DNA of 24,847 bases. It comes from an uncultured Collinsella sp. (lineage in GTDB: Bacteria > Actinomycetota > Coriobacteriia > Coriobacteriales > Coriobacteriaceae). Numbering within the stretch: position 1 is the first letter of the stretch; the number at the start of each line of letters is the position of its first letter. The translations under genes and the position numbers were made by a program. The DNA lies in the NCBI GenBank assembly GCA_902476475.1, contig CABSDO010000017.1, forward strand, positions 1 to 24,847, read 5' to 3'. A model generated the notes under the pieces. It was not told the DNA's origin. It was given only the letters and a program-made list of their open reading frames with translations, and made no database searches. Shown here piece after piece: positions 17,377 through 24,235 of this stretch.

Positions 17377-18633
17377 ATGCTCAACCATCTCAAACAACAC
17401 TTTGGCTCCCGACGCACCGGTGGTCACGGAGGCCTAGACATTGCGCGGCATATCGGCCCCGGGATGCTCGTGACCGTCGGCTTTATCGACCCGGGCAACT
17501 GGGCCTCCAATATGGCCGCGGGCTCGCAGTTTGGCTACGCGCTGCTGTGGATCGTCACGCTGTCCACGATTATGCTCATTGTGCTGCAGCACAACGCGGC
17601 GCACCTGGGTATCGCCACGGGCGCCTGCCTTGCCGAGGCCACGACACGTTACCTCCCCCGCTTCGTTGGACGCACGGTACTCGCCAGTGCCTATCTCGCG
17701 ACTGTCGCCACCGCCATGGCCGAAGTCCTGGGTGGCGCGATTGCCCTTCAAATGCTCTTTGGGCTGCCCGTGCGCGCGGGCTGCGTCATCGTGGCGGCAG
17801 TATCGATGGCGATGCTCATGACGAGCTCCTACAAGCGCGCCGAACGCTGGATCATCGCCTTCGTGGGTGTGGTGGGACTCTCGTTTTTAGCAGAGCTCGC
17901 GCTGGTCAAAGTCGACTGGCCGCAAGCAACCGCAAGCTGGATCATCCCCAGCATGCCTGCCGACTCGGCAACGATTATCGTGAGTGTCCTGGGTGCGGTC
18001 GTTATGCCACACAACCTTTTTCTGCACTCCGAGGTCATCCAATCCATGCACTTCGAAGGCCAAGGCGAGCAAGTTATCGAAGAACGTCTGCACTACGAGC
18101 TCTTCGACACGCTCTTTTCGATGGGCGTGGGCTGGGCAATCAACTCGGCCATGGTCATCCTGGCCGCGACGACCTTCTTTGCGCACGGCATTGTCGTAGA
18201 CGACCTCGCCGTCGCAGCGGCCACGCTCTCCCCCATTCTGGGCCCGGCGAGCTCGACCATCTTTGCGGTGGCGCTGCTGTTTGCGGGTCTCTCGAGTAGC
18301 GTGACAGCGGGCATGGCGGCGGGAACCATCACCGCGGGCATGTTCGACGAGGAATACGACATCCACGACCGACATTCCTCGATCGGGGTGGCAGCCTGTT
18401 TCGTCGGTGCAGTGGCGGCGTGTCTGGTCGTCCCGAATCCTTTTGAAGGTCTCATCTGGAGTCAGGCACTGCTGTCGCTTCAGCTGCCGATTACGGTCTT
18501 TGTGCTCATACGACTCACCAGCTCACGCCGCGTCATGGGCAAATACGCCAACTCGCGCCCGCTCAACGCGCTGCTCGTAGGGATCGGTGCCATCGTAACG
18601 GCTCTCGACATCGTGCTGCTAACGGGGATGTGA
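17377..18633 (+). CDS. mntH: NRAMP-family divalent metal (Mn2+/Fe2+) transporter
   Basis: The 418-residue protein is a proton-coupled importer of Mn2+ or Fe2+ in the inner membrane. The metal site is visible: DPGN in helix 1 (D38-N41, GFIDPGNWASNMAAGS) and MPH in helix 6 (M210-H212, VVMPHNLFLHSEVI). About eleven hydrophobic helices can be traced. ATG 17377 is chosen because AGGAG (17366-17370) precedes it; an in-frame ATG at 17341 has no such site. It lies 75 nt after gpmA on the same strand and could be cotranscribed. I see no Mn riboswitch or MntR box ahead of it. It is followed by array 4. Confidence 0.93.
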   Translation: MLNHLKQHFGSRRTGGHGGLDIARHIGPGMLVTVGFIDPGNWASNMAAGSQFGYALLWIVTLSTIMLIVLQHNAAHLGIATGACLAEATTRYLPRFVGRTVLASAYLATVATAMAEVLGGAIALQMLFGLPVRAGCVIVAAVSMAMLMTSSYKRAERWIIAFVGVVGLSFLAELALVKVDWPQATASWIIPSMPADSATIIVSVLGAVVMPHNLFLHSEVIQSMHFEGQGEQVIEERLHYELFDTLFSMGVGWAINSAMVILAATTFFAHGIVVDDLAVAAATLSPILGPASSTIFAVALLFAGLSSSVTAGMAAGTITAGMFDEEYDIHDRHSSIGVAACFVGAVAACLVVPNPFEGLIWSQALLSLQLPITVFVLIRLTSSRRVMGKYANSRPLNALLVGIGAIVTALDIVLLTGM

Positions 18634-18661
18634 TGGGACGGGGCGCCCACCCAGGCAAACG

Positions 18662-18796
18662 TCTCGACCTGTAACATCTAGACCCGCTTTTGATGTCTAG
18701 ATGTTACAGATCGAGATCATTCCGAGGGACAGCTCCGTTTGTCTCAATCTGTAACACGTAGACCCCGTTTTCACTGCTAGATGTTACAGATTGAGA
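18662..18796. repeat. Array of four alternating 15-bp motifs at 40-bp pitch (array 4)
   Basis: Copies start at 18662 (+, one change: TCTCGACCTGTAACA), 18702 (inverted), 18742 (+) and 18782 (inverted), again exactly 40 bp apart. In the second pair the complementarity extends outward to 22 bp per arm (CCGTTTG/CAAACGG, 18735-18803). It begins 28 nt after the mntH stop and is preceded by CCCACCCAGGCAA (18646-18658). Confidence 0.95.
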
Positions 18797-18865
18797 CAAA
18801 CGGTCGGCCGGACTCACGACAGACAGGATCGGCTAACAGCAGCCGTGATCCCTTGGGGACGGAGG

Positions 18866-18902
18866 AAAAGGGCCCCGGCCGGGATGACCGACCGGGGCCC
18901 TT
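18866..18902 (-). terminator. Strong intrinsic terminator for the rubredoxin gene
   Basis: The arms 18888-18902 and 18868-18882 (AAGGGCCCCGG core) pair over 15 bp with one wobble. On the minus strand the stem is followed by a TTTT run, 40 nt after the rubredoxin-like gene. Confidence 0.9.
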
Positions 18903-18942
18903 GGACAGAGCTATGTATTGCTGCAATTCGCGTGTCTACGAG

Positions 18943-19086
18943 TTACTCCTCGACGAGCTCAAACTGATCGGGACCGACGCCGCACACCGGGCACACGTAG
19001 TCCTCGGGCAGCTCGGGCGTGTCGACCTCAACCTCGTAACCGCAAACGACGCACACGAACTTATACGTCTTCTTCTCCTCAGCCAT
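18943..19086 (-). CDS. Short rubredoxin-like protein
   Basis: The 47-residue product has two CxxC knuckles (C12/C15 in CVVCGY and C32/C35 in CPVCG) that would hold one Fe(Cys)4 centre, and the tail GVGPDQFELVE typical of rubredoxins. The spacing between knuckles is only 16 residues, so the usual aromatic loop is missing, as in the rubredoxin domains of rubrerythrin-type proteins. ATG 19086 follows GAGAGGAGAAC; longer in-frame starts lack this. It has its own near-consensus promoter and terminator. The upstream gene encodes a flavin reductase, so it probably accepts electrons from that enzyme, for example for oxygen or peroxide defence in an anaerobe. The electron partner is inferred. Confidence 0.9.
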   Translation of the reverse strand: MAEEKKTYKFVCVVCGYEVEVDTPELPEDYVCPVCGVGPDQFELVEE

Positions 19087-19130
19087 GATGTTCTCCTCTC
19101 GAACGCGACTGGTGATGTACTTCACTTAAT

Positions 19131-19158
19131 AGTATATGTTCTCAATAATATAATGCAA
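19131..19158 (-). promoter_or_regulatory. Sigma-70-type promoter of the rubredoxin-like gene
   Basis: Read on the minus strand, TTGCAT (19158-19153) and TATACT (19136-19131) are separated by 16 bp within an AT-rich patch unlike the surrounding sequence. It starts 17 nt beyond the flavin reductase stop. Confidence 0.8.
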
Positions 19159-19175
19159 GTGTTTTTACAACAATT

Positions 19176-19679
19176 CTAGCCTTGATACGAGGACGCCTTC
19201 GGAGGCGTCTTGCCCTTCAGAACCTTGTGATAGTAGTCGTACGTCAGCGGCATCTCGTCGCTCAGGCGCTCGGCGTCCTCGACCTCGCCGATAAACAGTA
19301 GATGCGTGCCCACATCCACAGTGTCGATCAAACGGCAGCTAAACAGGGCCGCCGCGTGCTCGGGCACATAGGGCATGCCCAGAGCCGTCTCGCGGGTCTC
19401 GTACTTGGCAAACTTGTCATAATCGCTGCTGGTGCGGAACCCAAAGTTACCGATGTAGAGCATGTCGGCGGTCTGATCGATCACGGTCAGCGCAAAGGCC
19501 TTAGCCGATGCGATTACGCCGGACGTGACATTTTCCTTGTTCACGGCAATCGAGATGCGCGGCGGGGCGGATGTCACCTGCACTGCTGTGTTGATAACGC
19601 AGCCGGCACGCAGCCCGTCCGCCGCGGCGCTCACCACGTACAGGCCACTCGGCATGGTAAAGAACGCAGTTTTGTCCAT
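19176..19679 (-). CDS. Flavin reductase family protein (FMN-binding split barrel)
   Basis: The 167-residue product fits the flavin reductase/flavoredoxin family, which binds FMN and moves electrons from NAD(P)H. Family features are the N-terminal TMPSGLYVVSAAADGLRAGCVINTAVQVTS region and PPRISIAVNKEN. ATG 19679 has AGGGGAGTGATC upstream on its strand; the longer frame to 19871 runs through a terminator and a palindrome and is not credible. In high-molecular-weight rubredoxins (Hrb) of anaerobes a flavin reductase domain is fused to a rubredoxin; here the two parts are adjacent separate genes. The donor and acceptor are inferred from this context. Confidence 0.9.
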   Translation of the reverse strand: MDKTAFFTMPSGLYVVSAAADGLRAGCVINTAVQVTSAPPRISIAVNKENVTSGVIASAKAFALTVIDQTADMLYIGNFGFRTSSDYDKFAKYETRETALGMPYVPEHAAALFSCRLIDTVDVGTHLLFIGEVEDAERLSDEMPLTYDYYHKVLKGKTPPKASSYQG

Positions 19680-19730
19680 AACGATCACTCCCCTAGCTCG
19701 GGTTGGAACCTCATGGATGTATGTACCCAC

Positions 19731-19764
19731 AAAAAAGGCGGCACCCATAACGGACGCCGCCTTT
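19731..19764 (-). terminator. Intrinsic terminator downstream of smpB
   Basis: AAAGGCGGC (19756-19764 read on minus) pairs with GCCGCCTTT (19742-19734), followed on the minus strand by a TTTTTT run. It separates smpB transcription from the flavin reductase gene, which starts 52 nt further on, so that gene needs its own promoter or some readthrough. Confidence 0.85.
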
Positions 19765-19806
19765 GAGACATATGTGTCAGAACAGTAAGAAAGATGAGAC
19801 GTCCGC

Positions 19807-19873
19807 AGTTGCGGTGAAATAGGGACTGAATAGCCCCTCAAACAGGCAAAACAGTCCGTATTCCACCGCAACT
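19807..19873. repeat. 67-bp palindrome downstream of smpB
   Basis: Arms 19807-19827 (AGTTGCGGTGAAATA...) and 19853-19873 pair over 21 positions with two mismatches around a 25-nt loop. It lies 12 nt after the smpB stop and is unrelated in sequence to the other palindromes, though its loop length equals that of the 15-bp motif pairs. Confidence 0.8.
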
Positions 19874-19885
19874 TATACAGAGTGT

Positions 19886-20356
19886 CTAGCGGTTGCGCTC
19901 TTTGAGGGCGCGGTCGATCTCGCGTTGGACATCACGCTTGGCCATGTCCTCGCGCTTGTCGTAGAGCTTCTTGCCGCGACCCAGACCCAGCAGCAGCTTT
20001 ACGCGGCCGTCGGTATTAAAGTAGAGCTCCAACGGAACCAGCGCATAACCACGGTTGCGAAGTTTGCCGTCAAGAAAGTCGATCTCCTTGCGGTGCAGCA
20101 GCAGACGACGCCGACGGTCGGGATCGCGATTCCACACGCCACCATGGCTATAAGGGTGGATATGCAGGCCGACGAGCCAGCACTCCCCGCCGCGGATCAG
20201 CGCGAAGGTATCGGTGATCTGGCAGGCGCGCTCGCGAATCGACTTGACCTCGGCGCCGCTCAGCTCAATACCGCACTCAAACGTCTCATCGATAAAGTAC
20301 TCGTGATGTGCCGAGCGATTCTTGGAAATGAGCTTGCGTTCACGCTTACTGGGCAT
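19886..20356 (-). CDS. smpB: SsrA-binding protein SmpB
   Basis: The 156-residue protein binds tmRNA and delivers it to stalled ribosomes in trans-translation. It has the family length and sequence: NRSAHHEYFIDETFECGIELSGAEVKSIR, HIHPYSHGGVWNRDPDRRRRLLLHRKEI, and the basic C-terminal tail GRGKKLYDKREDMAKRD that enters the decoding centre. ATG 20356 follows AAGGAGG. Its first 11 bases overlap the end of the TPR gene, so the two are translationally coupled. In many Gram-positives smpB lies next to rnr; here rnr is on the same strand but 3.9 kb upstream. Confidence 0.97.
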   Translation of the reverse strand: MPSKRERKLISKNRSAHHEYFIDETFECGIELSGAEVKSIRERACQITDTFALIRGGECWLVGLHIHPYSHGGVWNRDPDRRRRLLLHRKEIDFLDGKLRNRGYALVPLELYFNTDGRVKLLLGLGRGKKLYDKREDMAKRDVQREIDRALKERNR

Positions 20357-21263
20357 CGCCGGCCTCCTTGGCGCCATCGGCGTTTGAGCCCACAGCCTCG
20401 CGCTTTGCCTTGCGCTCGGCATTGAGCTCAGCATCGCTCTCGCGCACCAGTTTGATAATCGCCGCGCAGGCTTCCTCGCCCACCAAGTCGCGAGCACGCA
20501 CCGTCAGGCGCGTCGCCTCCTGCTTGTCGCCGTCGCTTGCAGCATCGGTCGCGCACATAATCAGGCAGATGGCAATCTCGGCCGAAGGTGAGGTCGGAAC
20601 GCCCTGCAGGGCCAGTTCACCCATCACGTGCTCGTCGCTCTCCTCGGCGGCATTCGGATAGGTAGTATGGATCTTGTTGAGCAGGCGCGTCGTATGCGTA
20701 TCGTTGGGCGCCAGGCGCAGCGCCAGACGCGCGCAGCCCACGGCAGCCGAAATGTTCTCGGTCTCGGGCTCCAAGAAGTACTGACCTAGATTGGCGTAAG
20801 CGCGGGCGGCGCACTTGCCATCGCTTGCACGCTCCAGCACCGAGAACGAGAGCGATGCCCATTCCTGCTTGTCCTCGAGAGCGCGGAACAGCTCGGCCAA
20901 ATCCAAGCGATAGTTGCAGTTCATGGGGTCCCAACGCACAGCCTGCATCAGGGCATTACGAGCGCTCACATAATCCTGCTGGCGAATGTAGGCAAACGCC
21001 ATATCAGAGTACAGGCGGTCAAACGGCACCTCGACCTGCACGAGCTCGCGCGGATCCTTCTCCACGCGGCGATAGGCCAAGCGCTCAAACTTGCTATCGA
21101 AGCTAAAGTATTGGCGCTTCTCCTCCGTCTTGCACTCGGCGTCGATATACTCCTCGGCGAGCTCCACCAGGCGCTCCAGCAGCGGCGTCGCCGTAGCCAG
21201 GTCGCCCTGCGCCAGATAGTTCTCGGCATACGTGATGTCTTGCAAGCTGATGGGCAGATCCAT
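20346..21263 (-). CDS. Tetratricopeptide-repeat protein
   Basis: The 305-residue product is built of helical hairpins with TPR character (MAFAYIRQQDYVSARNALMQAVRWDPMNCNYRLDLAELFRAL; ARAYANLGQYFL; CARLALRLAPNDTHTTRLLNKI). No signal peptide or membrane helix is seen. ATG 21263 is preceded by CGAGGAGTAGCC; a longer frame to 21314 is less likely. TPRs mediate protein-protein contacts; the partner is unknown. It overlaps smpB by 11 nt. A perfect CCGTATATACGG palindrome (21299-21310) lies upstream and may be part of its control region. Confidence 0.85.
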   Translation of the reverse strand: MDLPISLQDITYAENYLAQGDLATATPLLERLVELAEEYIDAECKTEEKRQYFSFDSKFERLAYRRVEKDPRELVQVEVPFDRLYSDMAFAYIRQQDYVSARNALMQAVRWDPMNCNYRLDLAELFRALEDKQEWASLSFSVLERASDGKCAARAYANLGQYFLEPETENISAAVGCARLALRLAPNDTHTTRLLNKIHTTYPNAAEESDEHVMGELALQGVPTSPSAEIAICLIMCATDAASDGDKQEATRLTVRARDLVGEEACAAIIKLVRESDAELNAERKAKREAVGSNADGAKEAGDAQ

Positions 21264-21317
21264 GGCTACTCCTCGATCTGAGCGAAACACGGCAGGCGCC
21301 GTATATACGGTCAATAC

Positions 21318-21347
21318 ACAAAACCCGGGTCTCTTACGAGGCCCGGG
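21318..21347 (-). terminator. Terminator of the tRNA operon
   Basis: CCCGGG with four further bases pairs across a TTAC loop (arms 21324-21333 and 21338-21347, one wobble). On the minus strand the stem is followed by TTTTGTG. It lies 10 nt after the CCA end of tRNA-Glu. Confidence 0.85.
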
Positions 21348-21357
21348 CGTTCAATTT

Positions 21358-21434
21358 TGGTAGCCCGTACCAGATTCGAACTGGTGATCTCCGCCTTGAG
21401 AGGGCGGCGTCCTAAACCGCTAGACGAACGGGCC
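21358..21434 (-). tRNA. tRNA-Glu (anticodon CTC), CCA encoded
   Basis: Read on the minus strand, the acceptor GGCCCGT pairs with ACGGGCT (one G-U), the D arm is GTCTAGCGGTTTAGGAC, the anticodon stem CCGCC/GGCGG encloses CTCTCAA with anticodon CTC, and the T arm contains GTTCGAATC. Discriminator A is followed by an encoded CCA (21360-21358). Confidence 0.96.
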
Positions 21435-21451
21435 ATATGTAGCAAATGCAA

Positions 21452-21525
21452 TGGCTGGGATGGAGGGAGTCGAACCCCCATTGACGGAACCAGAATCCGC
21501 TGTCCTGCCATTAGACGACATCCCA
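21452..21525 (-). tRNA. tRNA-Gln (anticodon CTG), CCA encoded
   Basis: Read on the minus strand, TGGGATG pairs with CATCCCA, the D arm is GTCTAATGGCAGGAC, the anticodon loop TTCTGGT gives CTG, and the T arm contains GTTCGACTC. Discriminator G is followed by an encoded CCA. It lies 17 nt ahead of tRNA-Glu in the same transcript. Confidence 0.96.
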
Positions 21526-21569
21526 ATGACTGCATTGCTGCGCTCGGCTGTGCCTTTGCGCAAGAAAGA

Positions 21570-21598
21570 AATATACGGGAAGTCTCGCCGTGACGCAA
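21570..21598 (-). promoter_or_regulatory. Promoter of the tRNA-Gln/tRNA-Glu operon
   Basis: On the minus strand TTGCGT (21598-21593) and TATATT (21575-21570) are separated by 17 bp, close to the sigma-70 consensus. Transcription would begin about 35-40 nt before tRNA-Gln. Confidence 0.8.
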
Positions 21599-21801
21599 GC
21601 CCCAATTTTGACTTTTTTGAAATTCAGTCAAATTGGCCTAATTTAGTCCAACCCGTGAAGGACCTGTGAAGCCGACCGCTGCACACGAAGGGCAAAACGC
21701 CGTGAGCGGTAGCCGTCAACCGTTGGCAGATTCTACCGCGAAAACGATAGCACCAGGCAACACAATCGAAGCATCAATGATCACGTAGATATCGAGGCGC
21801 C

Positions 21802-22212
21802 ATGGACGAAGAGCTTGATTACCTATGGGAGACCCTGGGGCTCGAGATCACTGCTGACCTTTGGCCCGAACGGGACAAAATCCATCCCACACTGCGCCCC
21901 GCCATCACGGTGATGCAGGCAAAATACCGCCGTGCATCCTTTTTGATCATGCGGGTGTCATGGCACGCGGGACTCCCCGACCTTAAGCGAATCCAGGCAA
22001 GCCTCGTCGAGCTGTCCGGTATGCCGACCGTCATATCCGAGGCGCACCTGGAGCAGCGCCAACGCGAGCGACTGCAACAGCAGCGGATTCCCTTTATCTG
22101 TCCCGGCGTTCAGGCATATCTGCCCTTTATGGACGAGGAGTACTGGAGCGGCAAGCCCAACAAGCACGTAAAGGTCTACGATCCGCACGTATGGGCACAG
22201 CTCGAGGATTGA
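21802..22212 (+). CDS. Hypothetical protein, 136 aa
   Basis: ATG 21802 is preceded by a weak ATCGAGG. The frame has normal codon use and ends in TGA, so a gene is likely. The middle is charged and helical (DLKRIQASLVELSGMPTVISEAHLEQRQRERLQQQ) and leads into RIPFICPGVQAYLPFM. That last segment resembles a phrase I have seen at the end of helix-turn-helix-like proteins (IPFIVPG.Q.YLPF), but I cannot name the family. It may be a shortened relative. It is alone on the plus strand among minus-strand genes. No function is proposed. Confidence 0.7.
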   Translation: MDEELDYLWETLGLEITADLWPERDKIHPTLRPAITVMQAKYRRASFLIMRVSWHAGLPDLKRIQASLVELSGMPTVISEAHLEQRQRERLQQQRIPFICPGVQAYLPFMDEEYWSGKPNKHVKVYDPHVWAQLED

Positions 22213-22284
22213 GCCGAGCGAGCCCGCCGATGGAAAACACATCCCACGCCGATCACTCAAAACGGGTCGCACTTTTCGGAGCCG

Positions 22285-22644
22285 CTACAGCAACGCCTCG
22301 GCCCAAGCCGCTTCCCTAAAGCCAGGAATCGCAAAGTCGTCGCCCACCAGCAGCGGACGCTTGACCAGCATGCCGTCGGTCGCCAGCAGCTCGTAGCACT
22401 CCCGATCCGTCATGCCCGCATCCAGACGCGCCTTCAGGCCCAGCTCTCGATATTTCATGCCCGACGAATTAAAGAAGCGCCGCACCGGCAGCCCCGAACG
22501 AGCAATCCAGGTCGCAAGCTCATCAGCCGTGGGATTGTCCAAAACGATATCGCGGTCGATATACTCTACCCCATGTTCGTCCAGCCATGCCTTGGCCTTC
22601 TTACAGGTCGAGCACTTGGGATATTCAACAAACAATACCGCCAT
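22285..22644 (-). CDS. ArsC/Spx-family thioredoxin-fold protein
   Basis: The 119-residue product has the ArsC-family length and the N-terminal active-site motif YPKCSTCKKAKAWL (C11, C14), followed by YIDRDIV, RRFFNSSGMKYRELGL and LVKRPLLV, all typical of the arsenate reductase/Spx/YffB group. ATG 22644 follows AAAGGAAAT on its strand. A CxxC pair as here is shared by Spx-type regulators and by many uncharacterised reductases, so arsenate reduction is not certain; no arsB or arsR lies nearby. A cytoplasmic thiol-redox role is the safest statement. Confidence 0.88.
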   Translation of the reverse strand: MAVLFVEYPKCSTCKKAKAWLDEHGVEYIDRDIVLDNPTADELATWIARSGLPVRRFFNSSGMKYRELGLKARLDAGMTDRECYELLATDGMLVKRPLLVGDDFAIPGFREAAWAEALL

Positions 22645-22766
22645 GGGATTTCCTTTCTTAGAGAAAACAGGTGTCTGGAAAACTGCACATCGACGACCAC
22701 TCGCGATTGCAGCCGTTATTGTAGTCAATGTCGAAGCATAGGCAGTCGCGATGTCTCGTCTTAAGG

Positions 22767-23348
22767 CTAGCGCCTCGCATGGGCGCCGATCGGCCGAGTC
22801 GCATGGCGCACCAACACCGCTGCCAGCAATACCAGCAGCATCGCGGTGACATAGCCCGCAGCATCGAATCCTAAGTCGACAACGTCGAAATGCCTGCCGG
22901 GAACAAAGATCTTATGCACCTGATCGCCAACGGAGCAGACGGCACAAAAGAGCAACACGGGCACGCAACGGGAGCATACGCTCCACGGACGCCTGGAAAA
23001 GCAAACCACGACCACCGAGGCGAACAATCCGACGAAGAAAAACTCTACGGTATGGGCAACGCGACGGACGTTCGTGCCCACCCACATGCGAATGGAAGCA
23101 AGTCGGCCAGACCGGACATTCGAAGCAGCCGAATCGGTGCCCCCGGTCATCCCGTTCTCGGTCTGAGCTTCACCCGCGACATCGGCAGCCTGTACGCCCG
23201 TAGCTTGACCCTCCACCACACGCGCGGTGGACTCGCTCAGCAACGACGTCTCCACCGCATTTTGCTCCGTCAGCACCCAGATGCCCACCAGCGTTGCAGT
23301 AAACAGAACGATCGCGGTCCATCCGATTATTTGTTTTACGCGCGCCAA
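22767..23348 (-). CDS. VanZ-like family membrane protein
   Basis: I place the start at TTG 23348, giving 193 residues, because AAAGAGGTAGG lies just ahead; an in-frame TTG at 23390 is the alternative. A first membrane helix (IIGWTAIVLFTATLVGIWVL) is followed by a Ser/Thr/Ala/Gly-rich outer stretch of about 60 residues. Then come the VanZ signatures: RRVAHTVEFFFVGLFAS and DQVHKIFVPGRHFDVVDLGFDAAGYVTAM, with further helices. VanZ relatives are linked to resistance to some glycopeptides and membrane-active compounds, but most have no tested role. No van cluster is near. The outer stretch is longer than in typical family members. Confidence 0.85.
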   Translation of the reverse strand: MARVKQIIGWTAIVLFTATLVGIWVLTEQNAVETSLLSESTARVVEGQATGVQAADVAGEAQTENGMTGGTDSAASNVRSGRLASIRMWVGTNVRRVAHTVEFFFVGLFASVVVVCFSRRPWSVCSRCVPVLLFCAVCSVGDQVHKIFVPGRHFDVVDLGFDAAGYVTAMLLVLLAAVLVRHATRPIGAHARR

Positions 23349-23452
23349 GGGCCTACCTCTTTTTTTGAATATCAGCGAGTGTAGCCCCAAATGACATCGT
23401 CACCGTATCAAAATTTGAATCGCAACAGGAAGCGCCAAAGCGGCGCAAACCC

Positions 23453-24058
23453 CTACCCCGCCTCGCGCATCCAGCGATCGAACGTCCCCACGCACACGCC
23501 CAGGCACTTTGCTGCCTGGCTGCGGGTAATATCGCCTGCCTCATAGCTATCGCGTACCAGCTCAAACTGAGGAGGGCACGGCTTGCGAGGTCGACCGAAA
23601 CGGACCCCTCGCGCCCGCGCCGCTGCAATCCCCTCCGCTTGGCGCCGATGAATATTCTCGCGCTCCACCTGCGCCACGTAGCTCAGCAGTTGTAGCACAA
23701 TATCGGCAATCAGGGTATTGGTCACATCCGGCGCGCCGCTGGCCCTGGCGCGCGTGTCAAGCAATGGCATGTCCAACACCACAATGGCAACCCCGAGCTC
23801 CTTGGTAATGCGTCGCCATTCCTCAAGAATCTCGGAGTAATTACGGCCAAGTCGGTCGATAGAAAGCACCACCAGCACGTCCCCGTCTCCCAGGATGTGC
23901 AGCAGCTCGCGATACCGCGGGCGATCGAAGTCCTTGCCGCTCGCATGGTCGGCATAAATATTCGCCGAGCCCACGCCATAGGCGCCCAGCGCATCCAGCT
24001 GCCGATTTAGATTCTGATCGCGCGAACTCACCCGCGCATAACCATACACCGTCGCCAT
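23453..24058 (-). CDS. Serine recombinase (resolvase/invertase, Pin family)
   Basis: The 201-residue product has the length and order of small serine recombinases: YGYARVSSRDQN with the likely nucleophile Ser11, VVLSIDRLGRNYSEI in the catalytic domain, the long helix QVERENIHRRQAEGIAAARARG, then a C-terminal helix-turn-helix (ITRSQAAKCLGVCVGTFDRWM) for site binding. It resolves or inverts DNA between short recombination sites. ATG 24058 follows GGGGATGAG. No transposase or phage genes accompany it, so it is an orphan or domesticated enzyme, or controls a distant invertible segment. A 44-bp palindrome lies 17 nt upstream and may hold its binding site. Confidence 0.93.
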   Translation of the reverse strand: MATVYGYARVSSRDQNLNRQLDALGAYGVGSANIYADHASGKDFDRPRYRELLHILGDGDVLVVLSIDRLGRNYSEILEEWRRITKELGVAIVVLDMPLLDTRARASGAPDVTNTLIADIVLQLLSYVAQVERENIHRRQAEGIAAARARGVRFGRPRKPCPPQFELVRDSYEAGDITRSQAAKCLGVCVGTFDRWMREAG

Positions 24059-24075
24059 CTCATCCCCGCTTTCTT

Positions 24076-24119
24076 GTAAACCTGCCAAAAAGGGACAGGT
24101 TTATTTTGGTAGGTTTTAC
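24076..24119. repeat. Palindrome upstream of the serine recombinase
   Basis: GTAAACCTGCCAAAA (24076-24090) pairs with TTTTGGTAGGTTTTAC (24104-24119) with one wobble and one bulged T. The loop contains GGGACAGGTTTA, sharing GGGACAGGT with the REP-like element at 6343-6424. It may be a recombinase binding site, the leader of the gene, or another REP-type palindrome. Confidence 0.75.
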
Positions 24120-24178
24120 CTCTCGAATAGCAGGTAAGCGGGCGGCCGAGCAGACGGCAAGGTAGCCATGATCCAAAT

Positions 24179-24210
24179 GCGGAGGGCGGCCCCGAAAGAC
24201 CGCCCTCCGC
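24179..24210 (-). terminator. Hairpin downstream of rnr
   Basis: GCGGAGGGCGG (24179-24189) pairs perfectly with CCGCCCTCCGC (24200-24210). It lies 25 nt after the rnr stop on the minus strand and is followed there by ATTTGG, a weak T-tract. Confidence 0.75.
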
Positions 24211-24235
24211 TCTCCCGCCATGAGTCGAGATTTGG

